DNA of 52,033 nucleotides. It comes from RDXT01 sp033765305. GTDB lineage: Bacteria > Bacteroidota > Bacteroidia > J057. The stretch spans positions 1-52,033 of the forward strand of contig JANRID010000045.1 of NCBI GenBank assembly GCA_033765305.1, in the 5' to 3' direction. Made by a program: the position numbers and the translations under genes. This document shows positions 23,663 through 31,842 of this stretch, piece after piece; position 1 is the stretch's first letter; each line of letters starts with the position of its first letter. A model generated the notes under the pieces. That model was given only the letters and a program-made list of their open reading frames with translations, made no database searches and was not told the DNA's origin.

Positions 23663-24394
23663 TCAGCGCTGCGCCACCGGAGCAGGCGCGGCGTTGATCA
23701 CCAGGTGCAGCTCGATGTCGTCGGAGATGAATTTGTCGCCCAGATTTTCGAAGAAGGACTTCGAGTCGTAGCGCACATCCCACCTGGCCCGGTCAAAGGA
23801 AAAGCGCGCACTTGCGCTCAGCCCCGCCGGACTGGCTTCGACCCGGGCCGGGAAGGTGATCTGGTGTGTGATGCCCTTGAGGGTCAGATTGCCGGAAATC
23901 ATCGTGGTGTCCGGGCCGCCCGGCGCTGTGCCCGTGATGACCAGCTGCGCCAGCGGAAACCGGGCCGCATCGAAGAAATCCGGATCTTTCAGATGGCCTA
24001 CCAGATCGGCGTTGTCGGCGGAATCGGTCAGGTCGGTATTCGTGATGGAATTCATATCGATGTCCACCGATCCGGCTGCCAGCTGCCCGTCGCGCACATA
24101 GCACAGCCCGCCGGCGAGGCTGATGGTTCCGGTGTGGGAATGGCTGCCGAATTTTACCCCTTTCCAGGCGATGACGGACAGCTGGCGCGAAATGGGCATT
24201 GCCAGGGCGCCTGCGGGGACAGGCGCGGGCGCAGCGCTGTCGGTGATGGCTGCGCGGGGCGTTTCACCGTCCCAAAGACCGGCGGGCAGCACGGCATGGG
24301 CTGGCGCCGGTGCCGTGCTGGCCGGCTGCTGGCTGGGATTGGAACAGGCTGCCAGGAGGACAGCGGTCAGGAGGGGCAGGCGAAAGGTGCGCAT
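23663..24394 (-). CDS. YceI-family lipoprotein
   Basis: A 243-residue lipoprotein (lipobox LLAAC, C17) with a Pro/Ala-rich linker to about residue 65 and a YceI-like lipocalin domain (ISRQLSVIAWKGVKFGSHSHTGTIS; VDIDMNSITNTDL; HLKDPDFFDAARFP; LTLKGITHQITFPA). YceI proteins bind isoprenoid lipids such as polyprenyl chains in a long cavity. The motif order is complete. It would act in the periplasm, tethered to a membrane. The MsrB gene ends 33 bp upstream on the same strand, so the two envelope proteins likely share a transcript. Confidence 0.9.
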   Translation of the reverse strand: MRTFRLPLLTAVLLAACSNPSQQPASTAPAPAHAVLPAGLWDGETPRAAITDSAAPAPVPAGALAMPISRQLSVIAWKGVKFGSHSHTGTISLAGGLCYVRDGQLAAGSVDIDMNSITNTDLTDSADNADLVGHLKDPDFFDAARFPLAQLVITGTAPGGPDTTMISGNLTLKGITHQITFPARVEASPAGLSASARFSFDRARWDVRYDSKSFFENLGDKFISDDIELHLVINAAPAPVAQR

Positions 24395-24427
24395 AGGCGG
24401 GAATGCATACGGGTGAATCTGCGGAGC

Positions 24428-24976
24428 TTACTTCTGTGCGGGCTGTGCCGCCTGCGCTGCCGGGATAAACGCCAGCGACGCGGAGTTGATGCAGTAGCGG
24501 AGCCCGGTAGGGCGGGGGCCATCGTCAAATACATGGCCCAGATGCGCATCGCAGCGCGCACAGACCACCTCGGTCCGGACCATGCCGTAACTGCGGTCCT
24601 CGTGGGCGGCCACGTGGCCCTCCTGGATCATGTCGTAAAAGCTGGGCCAGCCGGTGCCGGAGTTGTATTTGGTGTCGGAACTGAAGAGCGGCAATGCGCA
24701 GCCGATGCAGGCATATACGCCTTTCTCCTTGCTGTTCCAGTACGCGCCGGTGAATGCGCGCTCGGTGCCCTGCTGGCGGGTGACGTAGTACTGTTCAGGC
24801 GTCAGCTGCGCCTTCCAGGCTTCCTCGGTTTTAACCACTTTTTCGATGCCGCCCTCGGGCGTAATCACAGCAGGTGCCGGGGCAGAAATGGCGGCTTGGG
24901 TACGGGCCGGGCCGGACTGGGCGCAGGCGGAGAGCAGGCAGCAGCAGATGGCTGCGGTCAAGATGGGTACTTTCAT
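24428..24976 (-). CDS. msrB: Peptide-methionine (R)-S-oxide reductase, lipoprotein
   Basis: A 182-residue MsrB that reduces methionine-R-sulfoxide in proteins. The zinc cysteines are C90/C93 (CIGC) and C139/C142 (CARC). The catalytic cysteine is C162 in LRYCINSASL. The signature GTGWPSFYD and HLGHVFDDGP motifs are intact. A lipobox (LLSAC, C18) places it on the periplasmic side, a less common location than the cytoplasm, where it would repair oxidised envelope proteins. It is followed by YceI 33 bp downstream. Confidence 0.94.
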   Translation of the reverse strand: MKVPILTAAICCCLLSACAQSGPARTQAAISAPAPAVITPEGGIEKVVKTEEAWKAQLTPEQYYVTRQQGTERAFTGAYWNSKEKGVYACIGCALPLFSSDTKYNSGTGWPSFYDMIQEGHVAAHEDRSYGMVRTEVVCARCDAHLGHVFDDGPRPTGLRYCINSASLAFIPAAQAAQPAQK

Positions 24977-25079
24977 AGATGAAGATCGTTACAGGCTTTA
25001 ACTGCCGGAGGCCGTCCAGGGTTTCAGCGGCGGGCGTCAGGCAGCCGACACCTATACGAAGTACAGGCCGATGCCGGAT

Positions 25080-25682
25080 TTATCTGTGCCGTTCGCGGGC
25101 CTGCAGCAGCAGGGTGCCGGCGGCATCGGCATCCGGACCGTAGGCCAGCAGTCCGGTTTCGTGCCCGGCCATCACGATCAGGCCTGCGGAGCCGGGGGAC
25201 TGCGCGCCTGCCAGCCGCATCACTTCCATCGCCATGTCCGGGGTGCCGTAGGCGGCTTCCGGAGCAGTGGTAGGCACGCGCCCCAGCAGCGCCTCCCAGA
25301 GCGGCCCGTCATGCACATGCAGGACGGCGCCGCAGGCCGGATCGGCGGTATAGATGGCGGCATGGGTGAGCGCCTCCGACGAGGCCGGCACGGGCCCGGT
25401 GCAGTGCAGGGTATTGCGCACGAGGTCGAAGGCCGATACCTCGCAGTAGGCTTCCGCCCCCGGATCCGGCAGGTGGCCGGTCTGGGTGCCGGAGATCGCG
25501 AAGAGCCGCCCCCCGGGCGGCAGGCGGCGGCTGAGATTGCCGAATCCCACCCCGTCAGGCAGTGCCCCGATCAGCCCCAGCGCATACAGCCGCCTGCGCC
25601 AGATGCGCAGCGGCTCCAGCCCTTGCGCATCTGGCGGCGGGCCTGCCTGCCAGAAGGCCTGATACTTGACGTAGCCTTCCAT
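25080..25682 (-). CDS. Class II aldolase/adducin-family protein
   Basis: A 200-residue protein with the class II aldolase/adducin fold: phosphate-binding region GVGFGNLSRR (45-54), SGTQTG (64-69), the metal-site histidines of LHVHDG (about 117-122), and GHETGLLAYG near the C-terminus. Family members include fuculose-phosphate aldolase and MtnB-like dehydratases. The substrate is not clear here, and the typical catalytic Glu after the GN(L/I)S motif is not obvious, so activity is uncertain. It starts 9 bp after the FKBP stop, so both are probably one transcript. Confidence 0.8.
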   Translation of the reverse strand: MEGYVKYQAFWQAGPPPDAQGLEPLRIWRRRLYALGLIGALPDGVGFGNLSRRLPPGGRLFAISGTQTGHLPDPGAEAYCEVSAFDLVRNTLHCTGPVPASSEALTHAAIYTADPACGAVLHVHDGPLWEALLGRVPTTAPEAAYGTPDMAMEVMRLAGAQSPGSAGLIVMAGHETGLLAYGPDADAAGTLLLQARERHR

Positions 25683-25691
25683 CTGCCGGCC

Positions 25692-26159
25692 TCAGAAGTC
25701 CAGCAGCTCCACTTCAAAGATCAGCACCGAGTTGGCCGGGATGCTGCCGCGCGCGGTGGCGCCGTAGCCCAGGCGGGAGGGGATGATCATGATGCCCTTG
25801 GCATCCAGCTTGAATCTCGCGATGCCCTGCTGGAAGCCGGCCACGAGGTTTGCGACCTGGAAACGGACCGGAAAGCCATTGGACGAATCGAACTCTTTGC
25901 CGGCGCTGTCGAGCAGCGTGCCCCGGTAGATCACCTCCACGACCGATGCGGCGTTCGGCGTTTCCTCGCCGGTGCCGGGCCGTTCGAAGGAGACGAATAC
26001 GCCGGATGTCGTATACTCGCCGACCAGGTTGTTCTCGGCGACATAGGTCTCGATTTTTTCCTGGTCGATTTGAGCCTGTTTCTCGGGGGAAACCGAGCTT
26101 TTGCAGCCGCCTGCCAGCAGCAGGCCCAGGCTCAGCGGAAGAATCAGCGGAATACGCAT
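25692..26159 (-). CDS. FKBP-type peptidyl-prolyl isomerase lipoprotein
   Basis: A 155-residue lipoprotein (lipobox LAGGC, C19) with a single FKBP domain over residues about 60-155. The strand VIYRGTLLDSAGKEFDSS, the LVAGFQQGIARFK helix, and MIIPSRLGYGATARGSIPANSVLIFEVEL are the family signature; the active-site aromatic residues are largely kept (F/Y/I positions). It catalyses cis/trans isomerisation of prolyl bonds to help proteins fold in the periplasm or outer membrane. A TATCTTTG promoter is about 30 bp upstream. The aldolase-like gene follows after 9 bp. Confidence 0.9.
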   Translation of the reverse strand: MRIPLILPLSLGLLLAGGCKSSVSPEKQAQIDQEKIETYVAENNLVGEYTTSGVFVSFERPGTGEETPNAASVVEVIYRGTLLDSAGKEFDSSNGFPVRFQVANLVAGFQQGIARFKLDAKGIMIIPSRLGYGATARGSIPANSVLIFEVELLDF

Positions 26160-26187
26160 AGCGTGTGAAGCGGTTCTGGATGAAGTG

Positions 26188-26195
26188 CAAAGATA
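26188..26195 (-). promoter_or_regulatory. Bacteroidota -7 element for the FKBP operon
   Basis: TATCTTTG on the minus strand, 28 bp upstream of the start at 26159. Confidence 0.55.
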
Positions 26196-26375
26196 GCCGG
26201 GCGCCCGCAGCGGCACAAGCGCCGCCGGAGCAGGCCTGCGGGCAATGCTCGCCCCTGCCTGCATATCAAGACGCAGCAGCCCGGCCCGGCGTTGCCTCCG
26301 CAGGCCCGGCTGCCGGCCCGCAGGCGGATATTTCGTATATTCAGCCCCGGCACCCATCTTCCAACGGCTTTCCCC

Positions 26376-27083
26376 ATGACCGCAGCAAGCATTCTCGCAG
26401 AACTGGAGCCCCTCGGCAGCGGGCAGATCAAGCGCATCTTCATGCGCCACGGCGCCCGCGAACCCTTGTTCGGCGTCAAAGTCGAGCAGCTCAAGGTCTT
26501 TCAGAAACGCATCCGGCAGGACTACGCCCTGTCGCTGGATCTGTATGCCTCCGGCAATTCCGACGCCATGTACCTGGCGGGCCTGATCTCGGACCCCGCG
26601 CGCATGCGCGAGGCCGACCTGAACCGCTGGGCAGCGGAGGCCTACTGGTATATGCTCAGCGACTACGCCGTCGCCTGGACAGCGGCAGAAAGCCCCTTTG
26701 CCCTGAAACTGGCCCGCGAATGGATGGACAGCGGCGAAGAGCTGGTCTCCAGCGCCGGCTGGTGCACCTATGCCTCGGCGCTGGCCGTCCGGCCGGACAC
26801 CCAGCTGGATGCGGGCGAAGTGCTGGACCTGCTGCGGCGCGCCGAGCGGGAGCTGCCGCAGGCGCCCAACCGCGCCCGCTATTCGATGAACGGCTTTGTC
26901 ATTGCGGCCGGGTCCTATATGCCGGAGCTGACCCAGGCGGCGATCGATACGGCGCTCCGTATCGGGCAGGTGTCGGTGGACATGGGCGGCACCGCCTGCA
27001 AGGTGCCGGAGGCCGCCGCCTATATCCGCAAGGTGATGGCAGCCGGCAAGCTGGGAAAGAAGCGGAAAACCGCCAAATGCTGA
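26376..27083 (+). CDS. DNA alkylation repair protein (AlkD-like HEAT-repeat)
   Basis: A 235-residue all-helical protein of the AlkD/AlkC superfamily. HEAT-like helical pairs run through it, with the typical beginning ELEPLGSGQIKRIFMRHGA...LFGVKVEQLK and the central WYMLSDYAVAWTAAESPFA. AlkD members excise bulky or positively charged alkylated bases by wrapping the DNA backbone. This shorter subgroup, common in Bacteroidota, has not been assigned a lesion as far as I can tell. The C-terminus is basic (KLGKKRKTAKC). I set the start at 26376, since upstream residues (Arg/Pro-rich) overlap the divergent promoter region. Confidence 0.8.
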   Translation: MTAASILAELEPLGSGQIKRIFMRHGAREPLFGVKVEQLKVFQKRIRQDYALSLDLYASGNSDAMYLAGLISDPARMREADLNRWAAEAYWYMLSDYAVAWTAAESPFALKLAREWMDSGEELVSSAGWCTYASALAVRPDTQLDAGEVLDLLRRAERELPQAPNRARYSMNGFVIAAGSYMPELTQAAIDTALRIGQVSVDMGGTACKVPEAAAYIRKVMAAGKLGKKRKTAKC

Positions 27084-27176
27084 GCAGAACCGCAGCGCGC
27101 TGCGCGGAGCATTCGCTTCGTACCGGATCTTTTCCGAACTTGGAGGCCTATCCGGGCCGGTTTTCCCGGTTTATGT

Positions 27177-28511
27177 ATGAACGCAGAAGCTCCCGATTCC
27201 AGCTACCGCCAGTCTGCGGCGATTCTGTTTGCAGATGTGGCCGGCTATACCGCGCTGATGCAGCAGCATGAGCAGGCCGCGCTCGCCATGCTGAAGCAGT
27301 ACAAGCAGATCATTTACGAAGAGTCGCCGCGCTTCGCGGGGGAAGTGGTGCAGTATTACGGCGACGGCTGCCTGCTGCTCTTCGCCTCGGCCGCCGAGGC
27401 GGCCCGCTGCGCGGTGTCGCTCCAGCGCGCCTTCCGGAGCCAGAGCCCGGAGCTGTCTGTGCGGATCGGCATTCACCAGGGCGAGGTCGTGCGCGACGAA
27501 GCCCATGTGTACGGCGACTGCGTCAATATCGCCGCCCGCATCGAGTCGATGGGCATCCCCGGCGCCGTGCTGCTTTCGGGTGAAGTCCAGGCCGCGCTCG
27601 CAGAGGATGCTTCGCTGGCGGCTGCGCCGCTGGGCAAGTACGCGCTGCGCCATGTCTCGCAGCCCGTGGAGATCTTTGCCCTGACCGGCGATCCGCTGGC
27701 TGTGCCCAAACCGGAGCAGCTGCTCCGCAAAGGCATCGCCTATCAGATCGACAATACGCCGGAGCCCAGCGCCAGCCTGCAGATTCTGGTCGTCGAAGAC
27801 GACATGATCGTCGGGGCGCATATCTCGATGGTGCTCGCCGAAGCCGGCTACGGCGTGCTGGGGCTCATGCCCACCGGCGAAGCAGCCCTTGCCCAGATCC
27901 GGACCCTGCCGCCGGACCTGATCCTGATGGATGTGCAGCTCAAAGGCAAGCTCGACGGCGTGGATACCGCCGCGCAGATCTATCAGGAGTTCCGGATTCC
28001 GGTCATTTTCCTCACCGCCAACGCAGACGCCGCCACCTTTACCCGCGCGAAAAGCGCCTTCCCCTACGCCTTCATCCAGAAGCCCTTCCAGCCGCAGGCG
28101 CTGCTGCGGGCCATCGAGCTGGTGGTGCAGCGGATTCAGGAGGAGCAGGAGGCCCAGGCGCCCGCTGCAGCTGCAGCGCCTGCCGCCAGCCCGCCGCGCC
28201 CCGATCATCTTTTCGTGCGCGATAAGGACCGGATGGTGAAGCTGAAGCTCGGCGATATCCGCTACGTGGAGGCCGAGCGCAATTACTGCCGCATCCACAC
28301 CCAGCAGCGCCAGTACCTGCTCAGCACGCCGATGAAAGCCGTCGAGGGCCACCTCGACCCGGAGCAGTTTGTGCGTACGCACCGCTCCTTTGTAGTCAAC
28401 CTGGCCGCCATCGAGAGCCTGGACGAGTACTACCTCTACCTCGGCGATCAGGCCATTCCGCTGAGCAAGGCATACAAAGACGCCGTGCTTCAGCGGCTGA
28501 ATCGGATGTGA
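27177..28511 (+). CDS. Class III cyclase-like / receiver / LytTR fusion protein
   Basis: A 444-residue three-domain protein. Residues 12-170 form a class III nucleotide cyclase domain: metal-binding D20 (LFADVAGYT) and D63 (YYGDG), with transition-state N117 and R121 (VNIAAR). The usual purine-selecting Lys and Asp positions are Q59 and H110, so the nucleotide made, if any, is uncertain. Residues 201-315 are a response-regulator receiver (acidic pair D208/D209, phospho-acceptor D252, T280, K302). After an Ala/Pro linker, residues 345-440 form a LytTR DNA-binding domain. No membrane segment. The protein could couple phosphorylation, cyclic-nucleotide production and transcription in one chain. 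It begins 94 bp after the AlkD-like gene and ends at a strong hairpin. Confidence 0.9.
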   Translation: MNAEAPDSSYRQSAAILFADVAGYTALMQQHEQAALAMLKQYKQIIYEESPRFAGEVVQYYGDGCLLLFASAAEAARCAVSLQRAFRSQSPELSVRIGIHQGEVVRDEAHVYGDCVNIAARIESMGIPGAVLLSGEVQAALAEDASLAAAPLGKYALRHVSQPVEIFALTGDPLAVPKPEQLLRKGIAYQIDNTPEPSASLQILVVEDDMIVGAHISMVLAEAGYGVLGLMPTGEAALAQIRTLPPDLILMDVQLKGKLDGVDTAAQIYQEFRIPVIFLTANADAATFTRAKSAFPYAFIQKPFQPQALLRAIELVVQRIQEEQEAQAPAAAAAPAASPPRPDHLFVRDKDRMVKLKLGDIRYVEAERNYCRIHTQQRQYLLSTPMKAVEGHLDPEQFVRTHRSFVVNLAAIESLDEYYLYLGDQAIPLSKAYKDAVLQRLNRM

Positions 28512-28516
28512 ATCTT

Positions 28517-28549
28517 ATACAAATCCGGAATGCTACGCCGGATTTGTAT
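28517..28549 (+). terminator. Hairpin following the cyclase fusion gene
   Basis: ATACAAATCCGG (28517-28528) and CCGGATTTGTAT (28538-28549) pair perfectly around a 9 nt loop, 5 bp after the stop. Its CAAATCCGGAATGC start resembles the palindrome at 14568, so it may belong to a repeat family as well as act as a terminator. Confidence 0.65.
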
Positions 28550-28616
28550 GAAACGGTCGGCGGCGAGCCTCTACAGACGATTTCGGAGCTTCTTACAGCA
28601 AAACCGGATGTGCGTT

Positions 28617-29330
28617 TTATCGGGGTGTCTCCATTTCCTTCCCTAGTGCTTCGAGGGCCTCCACAAGGAGATGCACGCGCGTGCAGGGGTTCTGGTCTGC
28701 AAAGTTTTCCTGCCCTGCAAAGTAGGCAGCCAGATTGCCTGCCCAGGCGATGGCCTGTTTCCGGCTTCCGTGGATTTTGAGGTATTGATACATCGCTGGA
28801 TCGTTTTTTTCGTACGAAAATGCGCGGCCTAGTTTCTTTTCTAACTCTAATTCAATCATGGCCTTATAATCCTTTCGCGGCATCGCATGATTGACATAGC
28901 AAAAGTGAAGGCAATACCACAGCTCAAACGCTTCATTTGTCCAGGCGCAGCGAATGGGTGGAACCGCATTTCCTGCCTGAAATATAGCACCATTGAACTG
29001 ATCCGCCGAAAAACTGTCCCGATCAAATACAACCCAGGTTTCGTCGAATGTTTTGCCGGTATCCCGTTGGCGCTGGTTTCGGCTTTCGATGGCAGCTTCA
29101 ACCAGGCTTTTGGTGTTTTTTCCCTGTCCTTCGATAAAAATCCTGCAGTTGTCCAGCACGCCCTTCGGCAGGTCTGCTTTCAGGCCTTCGAAGTAGGCTG
29201 GCTCGGTTTTTTCACCTTCACATATGATCAACACATATTTGCGGATTTCCCTAATCCCCTGCTTGCGCTGCTGCGACCCGCGGCTCAGCCGCTTCAGGAT
29301 GGCGTTATCGACTTTTGCTTTTCTTGCCAT
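28617..29330 (-). CDS. RloB-family TOPRIM-like protein (AbiLii-like)
   Basis: A 237-residue protein of the RloB/AbiLii family. The TOPRIM-like acidic motif ICEGEKTEPAYFE (E38, E40) is followed by VVFDRDSF (D103, D105), the usual nuclease or primase-type metal site. Then comes the family's NEAFELWYCLHF segment. RloB was first noted beside restriction genes, and its relatives form the second component of AbiL-type abortive-infection systems with an AAA ATPase. Here the ATPase gene is directly upstream and overlaps by 37 bp, so the proteins are translated together. The DNA is clearly richer in A+T than its neighbours, suggesting acquisition by transfer. Confidence 0.88.
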   Translation of the reverse strand: MARKAKVDNAILKRLSRGSQQRKQGIREIRKYVLIICEGEKTEPAYFEGLKADLPKGVLDNCRIFIEGQGKNTKSLVEAAIESRNQRQRDTGKTFDETWVVFDRDSFSADQFNGAIFQAGNAVPPIRCAWTNEAFELWYCLHFCYVNHAMPRKDYKAMIELELEKKLGRAFSYEKNDPAMYQYLKIHGSRKQAIAWAGNLAAYFAGQENFADQNPCTRVHLLVEALEALGKEMETPR

Positions 29331-30601
29331 TGAGACATCAGTTCGCTGAGGTTGCCAAGATACGGAATCGCCCCATAGCGGCCCTGGATATAGTCTTTTT
29401 CAAAAGACCGATCCTTTCGGATGGTTTCTCCCCCTTCTTTGTATTCAATCAAAGCATAGAGGTCGGTGGCCCCCCATTTGTCCTTCTCTGTAAAATAAAT
29501 CTGGTCCCGCCGGAAATGCCCGTAGGTCAGCAAGTTGGTGTCGTGGGTGGCGAAAATCAATTGTGCTTGCCGGGGATTGGTCTCAGTGGAGTGAAACAGA
29601 TCGACCAGGGCCTTCGTCAGCAGCGGGTGCAGCTTGGCATTGAGCTCATCCACCACCAGCACCGTCCCTTTTGTAAGTGTCTCGAAAATCGGGCCCAGCA
29701 AGTCGAAAATCTTGTTTGTGCCGGACGATTCCTGTTTGTCCAGGTCGAAGTACTGATAATCCACCAACCGCTGGCTGGCGTCAAACACGGCATGGCGCGT
29801 CCGGAAATCAAGCTGGGCACTGTTAGCCAACTGCTCGACCAGGTCGCGCAGCTCTGAAGGCATGTCGGCAGGCAAGCCCGCCGGATCGAAGGGCCTCTTA
29901 CTCGTTTGCACTTCATCGAATCCCAGATCGAGCTTGTCCAGAAAGACGTGCAGCAGCGGGCGGGCGGACGCCTGGTTGAGCAAGTGAAAGGTGCGCAGGC
30001 GGTAAAGCTCATGCGCTAGGCCCGACAGGGTCTCCATGTCCCGGAACCAGCCCATGATCGCCTTGGCCAGCGGGCCATTGAACTGATCCACGACCGAAAG
30101 AAACAGGGCATTGTCGCGGGTTTTTTCTTCCAGCCCTTTGCCTTCTTCGAACCCCTTCTCCAGTTGAATGGCCTCGCCGTCGCGCACAAACAGGCATTTT
30201 TCGGCTTTGGCTTTTGCGCGAAAAAGCCACTCGGTGTGCACGCGCTGCTCGCTTACCTCAAAGCCATAGCGGTAGCGATGCCCGCCCAGGAGGAACAACA
30301 CCTCAAAGCGGCTGGGGGCTTTCCGGGTTTCCGTGCTGAGCAGAAAGGGCGTTACCCCCAGCCCGTCTGTGGAGGAGAGCCGGGCCGAGCTCAGCACCAA
30401 GTGGCGCATGAAGCTGATGGCCCTGAGCAGATTGGACTTCCCGCTGCTGTTGGCGCCATATATCACCGCGCTCCTGAGCAGGGTGTAATTGCCCGCCGTA
30501 AAGGTATTCTCCGGGAACTCGCTGATCGCCGCAGCCTCCAAGCTCAGCGTTACCCGCTGCTTGATGGAGAGGAAATTATCAATGGAGCACTCCAGGAGCA
30601 T
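29294..30601 (-). CDS. AAA family ATPase (RloA/AbiLi-like, OLD/ABC-type)
   Basis: A 435-residue ABC/SMC-type ATPase. Walker A is GANSSGKS (49-56). An SSGTN signature is at 292-296. Walker B is TVLVVDE (D318, E319), followed by the LHP D-loop-like segment and an ATHD switch histidine (H353). The domain is of the AAA_15/AAA_21 type that partners with TOPRIM-like effectors in phage defence (AbiL, PARIS-like). I chose the start at 30601 (MLLECSIDNFLS), not the Met at 30628, since the latter lies inside the palindrome. It is the first gene of the pair with RloB. Confidence 0.9.
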   Translation of the reverse strand: MLLECSIDNFLSIKQRVTLSLEAAAISEFPENTFTAGNYTLLRSAVIYGANSSGKSNLLRAISFMRHLVLSSARLSSTDGLGVTPFLLSTETRKAPSRFEVLFLLGGHRYRYGFEVSEQRVHTEWLFRAKAKAEKCLFVRDGEAIQLEKGFEEGKGLEEKTRDNALFLSVVDQFNGPLAKAIMGWFRDMETLSGLAHELYRLRTFHLLNQASARPLLHVFLDKLDLGFDEVQTSKRPFDPAGLPADMPSELRDLVEQLANSAQLDFRTRHAVFDASQRLVDYQYFDLDKQESSGTNKIFDLLGPIFETLTKGTVLVVDELNAKLHPLLTKALVDLFHSTETNPRQAQLIFATHDTNLLTYGHFRRDQIYFTEKDKWGATDLYALIEYKEGGETIRKDRSFEKDYIQGRYGAIPYLGNLSELMSQWQEKQKSITPS

Positions 30602-30607
30602 AGTTGT

Positions 30608-30632
30608 ATATTTGAGAAATATTCTCAAATAT
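30608..30632. promoter_or_regulatory. Perfect palindrome upstream of the defence pair
   Basis: ATATTTGAGA (30608-30617) and TCTCAAATAT (30623-30632) around a 5 bp centre, 6 bp from the ATPase start codon. Its symmetry and position suit an operator for a dimeric repressor overlapping the promoter. The remaining gap 30633-30892 holds no recognisable gene. Confidence 0.65.
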
Positions 30633-30892
30633 TGTCTGGTTTGTTGTAAGATGCAAGATCTTTCTTTAAGATTTACGTGCTTCCTTGCGCAGTTTCACTT
30701 GTATTCTCGGATGAGGGTCGCCCCGGCCGGTGCCCCGCTTGATGAAAAGGCCTTGCCCGCCGTCAGGCGACCGCCTGGCGTTCCGTTGGGACTATAGCAT
30801 AGCCGTGCACGCTCTGCGCGAGGGTCTGCCATAGCAGGCCTTGAGTTCATCGGGGCTGAAGCCGGAGCACTCCGGGCCTGCCGGGCCCCGTG

Positions 30893-31777
30893 CTAGAATT
30901 TCGGCTGCCCGTGCATGTCCCACAGCCCCCAGTACGCGCCGACGTCGCCTTCGGCGCCTACCTTCCAGGACTCGTCGAAGGAGGAGAAGTAAAACATCTC
31001 TATGCCTTCTCCTTTTGACCATTGCTGGGCCTCGATGAAGTACCGCATGGCATGTGGCTCGGAAGGCTCGGCGCCTTCCAGGCTTTTGCCCTGGCTGGGC
31101 CAGCCGGTCTCCGTGATGACCACCGGCTTGCCGTTGGCGGCCTGCTGCGCCTGCTGGTACATCTGCTTCATGTATATCAGCGAATAGTCGATGTGGCAGC
31201 CCTCCCAGAAGGGGTAGCAATTGCACAGGATGACATCGCAGGCTTCGGCGATCCGGGGATGGTCGGTAAACTCGTAGTAGGCGTCCACATAGCCGGCTGG
31301 AACGCCCGGGATCGCTTCTTTTACCCGGCGGAGGTATTCCAGCAGCTCCGCTTCGTTCAGGTCCTTGCGGTAGAGCACCTCATTGCCTACGGCGGCAATG
31401 TCCACGTATCCGTCCCGGGCCAGCCGGATCAGGCCGGCGATTTCCTGTTCGTTGAGGTCCCGGTCTTTGCCGAGCCAGGCACCCACGAGGGTTTTCAGCC
31501 CGAACTCGCGGGCAATCCGGGGCACCAGCTCATTGCCTTCGATGCAGGAGAATGAGCGGATCCATTGGGTATGGGGGGCAATGATCTGCATCCGGCGCCG
31601 GATCTGCTCCGCCGTCAGGATATCGCCCGGCTGCTGGCCTTCTTCGTAGGCGCTGTAGCACAGACCGTGCATGCCTGCGTCCAAGGTCTGGCGGAAGAGG
31701 CTCCGGATCTCTTCGGGGGATTTGCCGGAGTAATTGGTTCCGGAAAGAGCTAACTGTTTTCCTGCTCTCAGTGACAT
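30893..31777 (-). CDS. GH17-like beta-1,3-glucanase, cytoplasmic
   Basis: A 294-residue TIM-barrel glycosidase of the GH17 type. The proton donor is E133 in AVGNEVLYR and the nucleophile E223 in VVITETGWPSQG. Both motifs match GH17 closely. No signal peptide or lipobox is present, so it should act inside the cell, perhaps on imported laminari-oligosaccharides or as a transglycosidase. It is last in a seven-gene same-strand set, 65 bp after the symporter. The length matches minimal GH17 domains. A second, exported GH17 is encoded at 33375-34667. Confidence 0.87.
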   Translation of the reverse strand: MSLRAGKQLALSGTNYSGKSPEEIRSLFRQTLDAGMHGLCYSAYEEGQQPGDILTAEQIRRRMQIIAPHTQWIRSFSCIEGNELVPRIAREFGLKTLVGAWLGKDRDLNEQEIAGLIRLARDGYVDIAAVGNEVLYRKDLNEAELLEYLRRVKEAIPGVPAGYVDAYYEFTDHPRIAEACDVILCNCYPFWEGCHIDYSLIYMKQMYQQAQQAANGKPVVITETGWPSQGKSLEGAEPSEPHAMRYFIEAQQWSKGEGIEMFYFSSFDESWKVGAEGDVGAYWGLWDMHGQPKF

Positions 31778-31842
31778 AGCTTCGTGAATGTTTGACGTGA
31801 ATCAAGGATTGAAGCAGCCGGATATGCATCAGGGCCTTCCGC

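Noticed and set aside
27091..27104. Terminator after the AlkD-like gene (CGCAGCGCGCTGCG)
   Set aside because: It is a 14 bp self-complementary stretch without room for a loop and without a T-run; such sites are expected in G+C-rich DNA.
30633..30892. Small gene in the gap between the defence pair and the glucan locus
   Set aside because: A short plus-strand frame from about 30650 shows no motif and no start signal and changes composition midway; I see no support for a gene.
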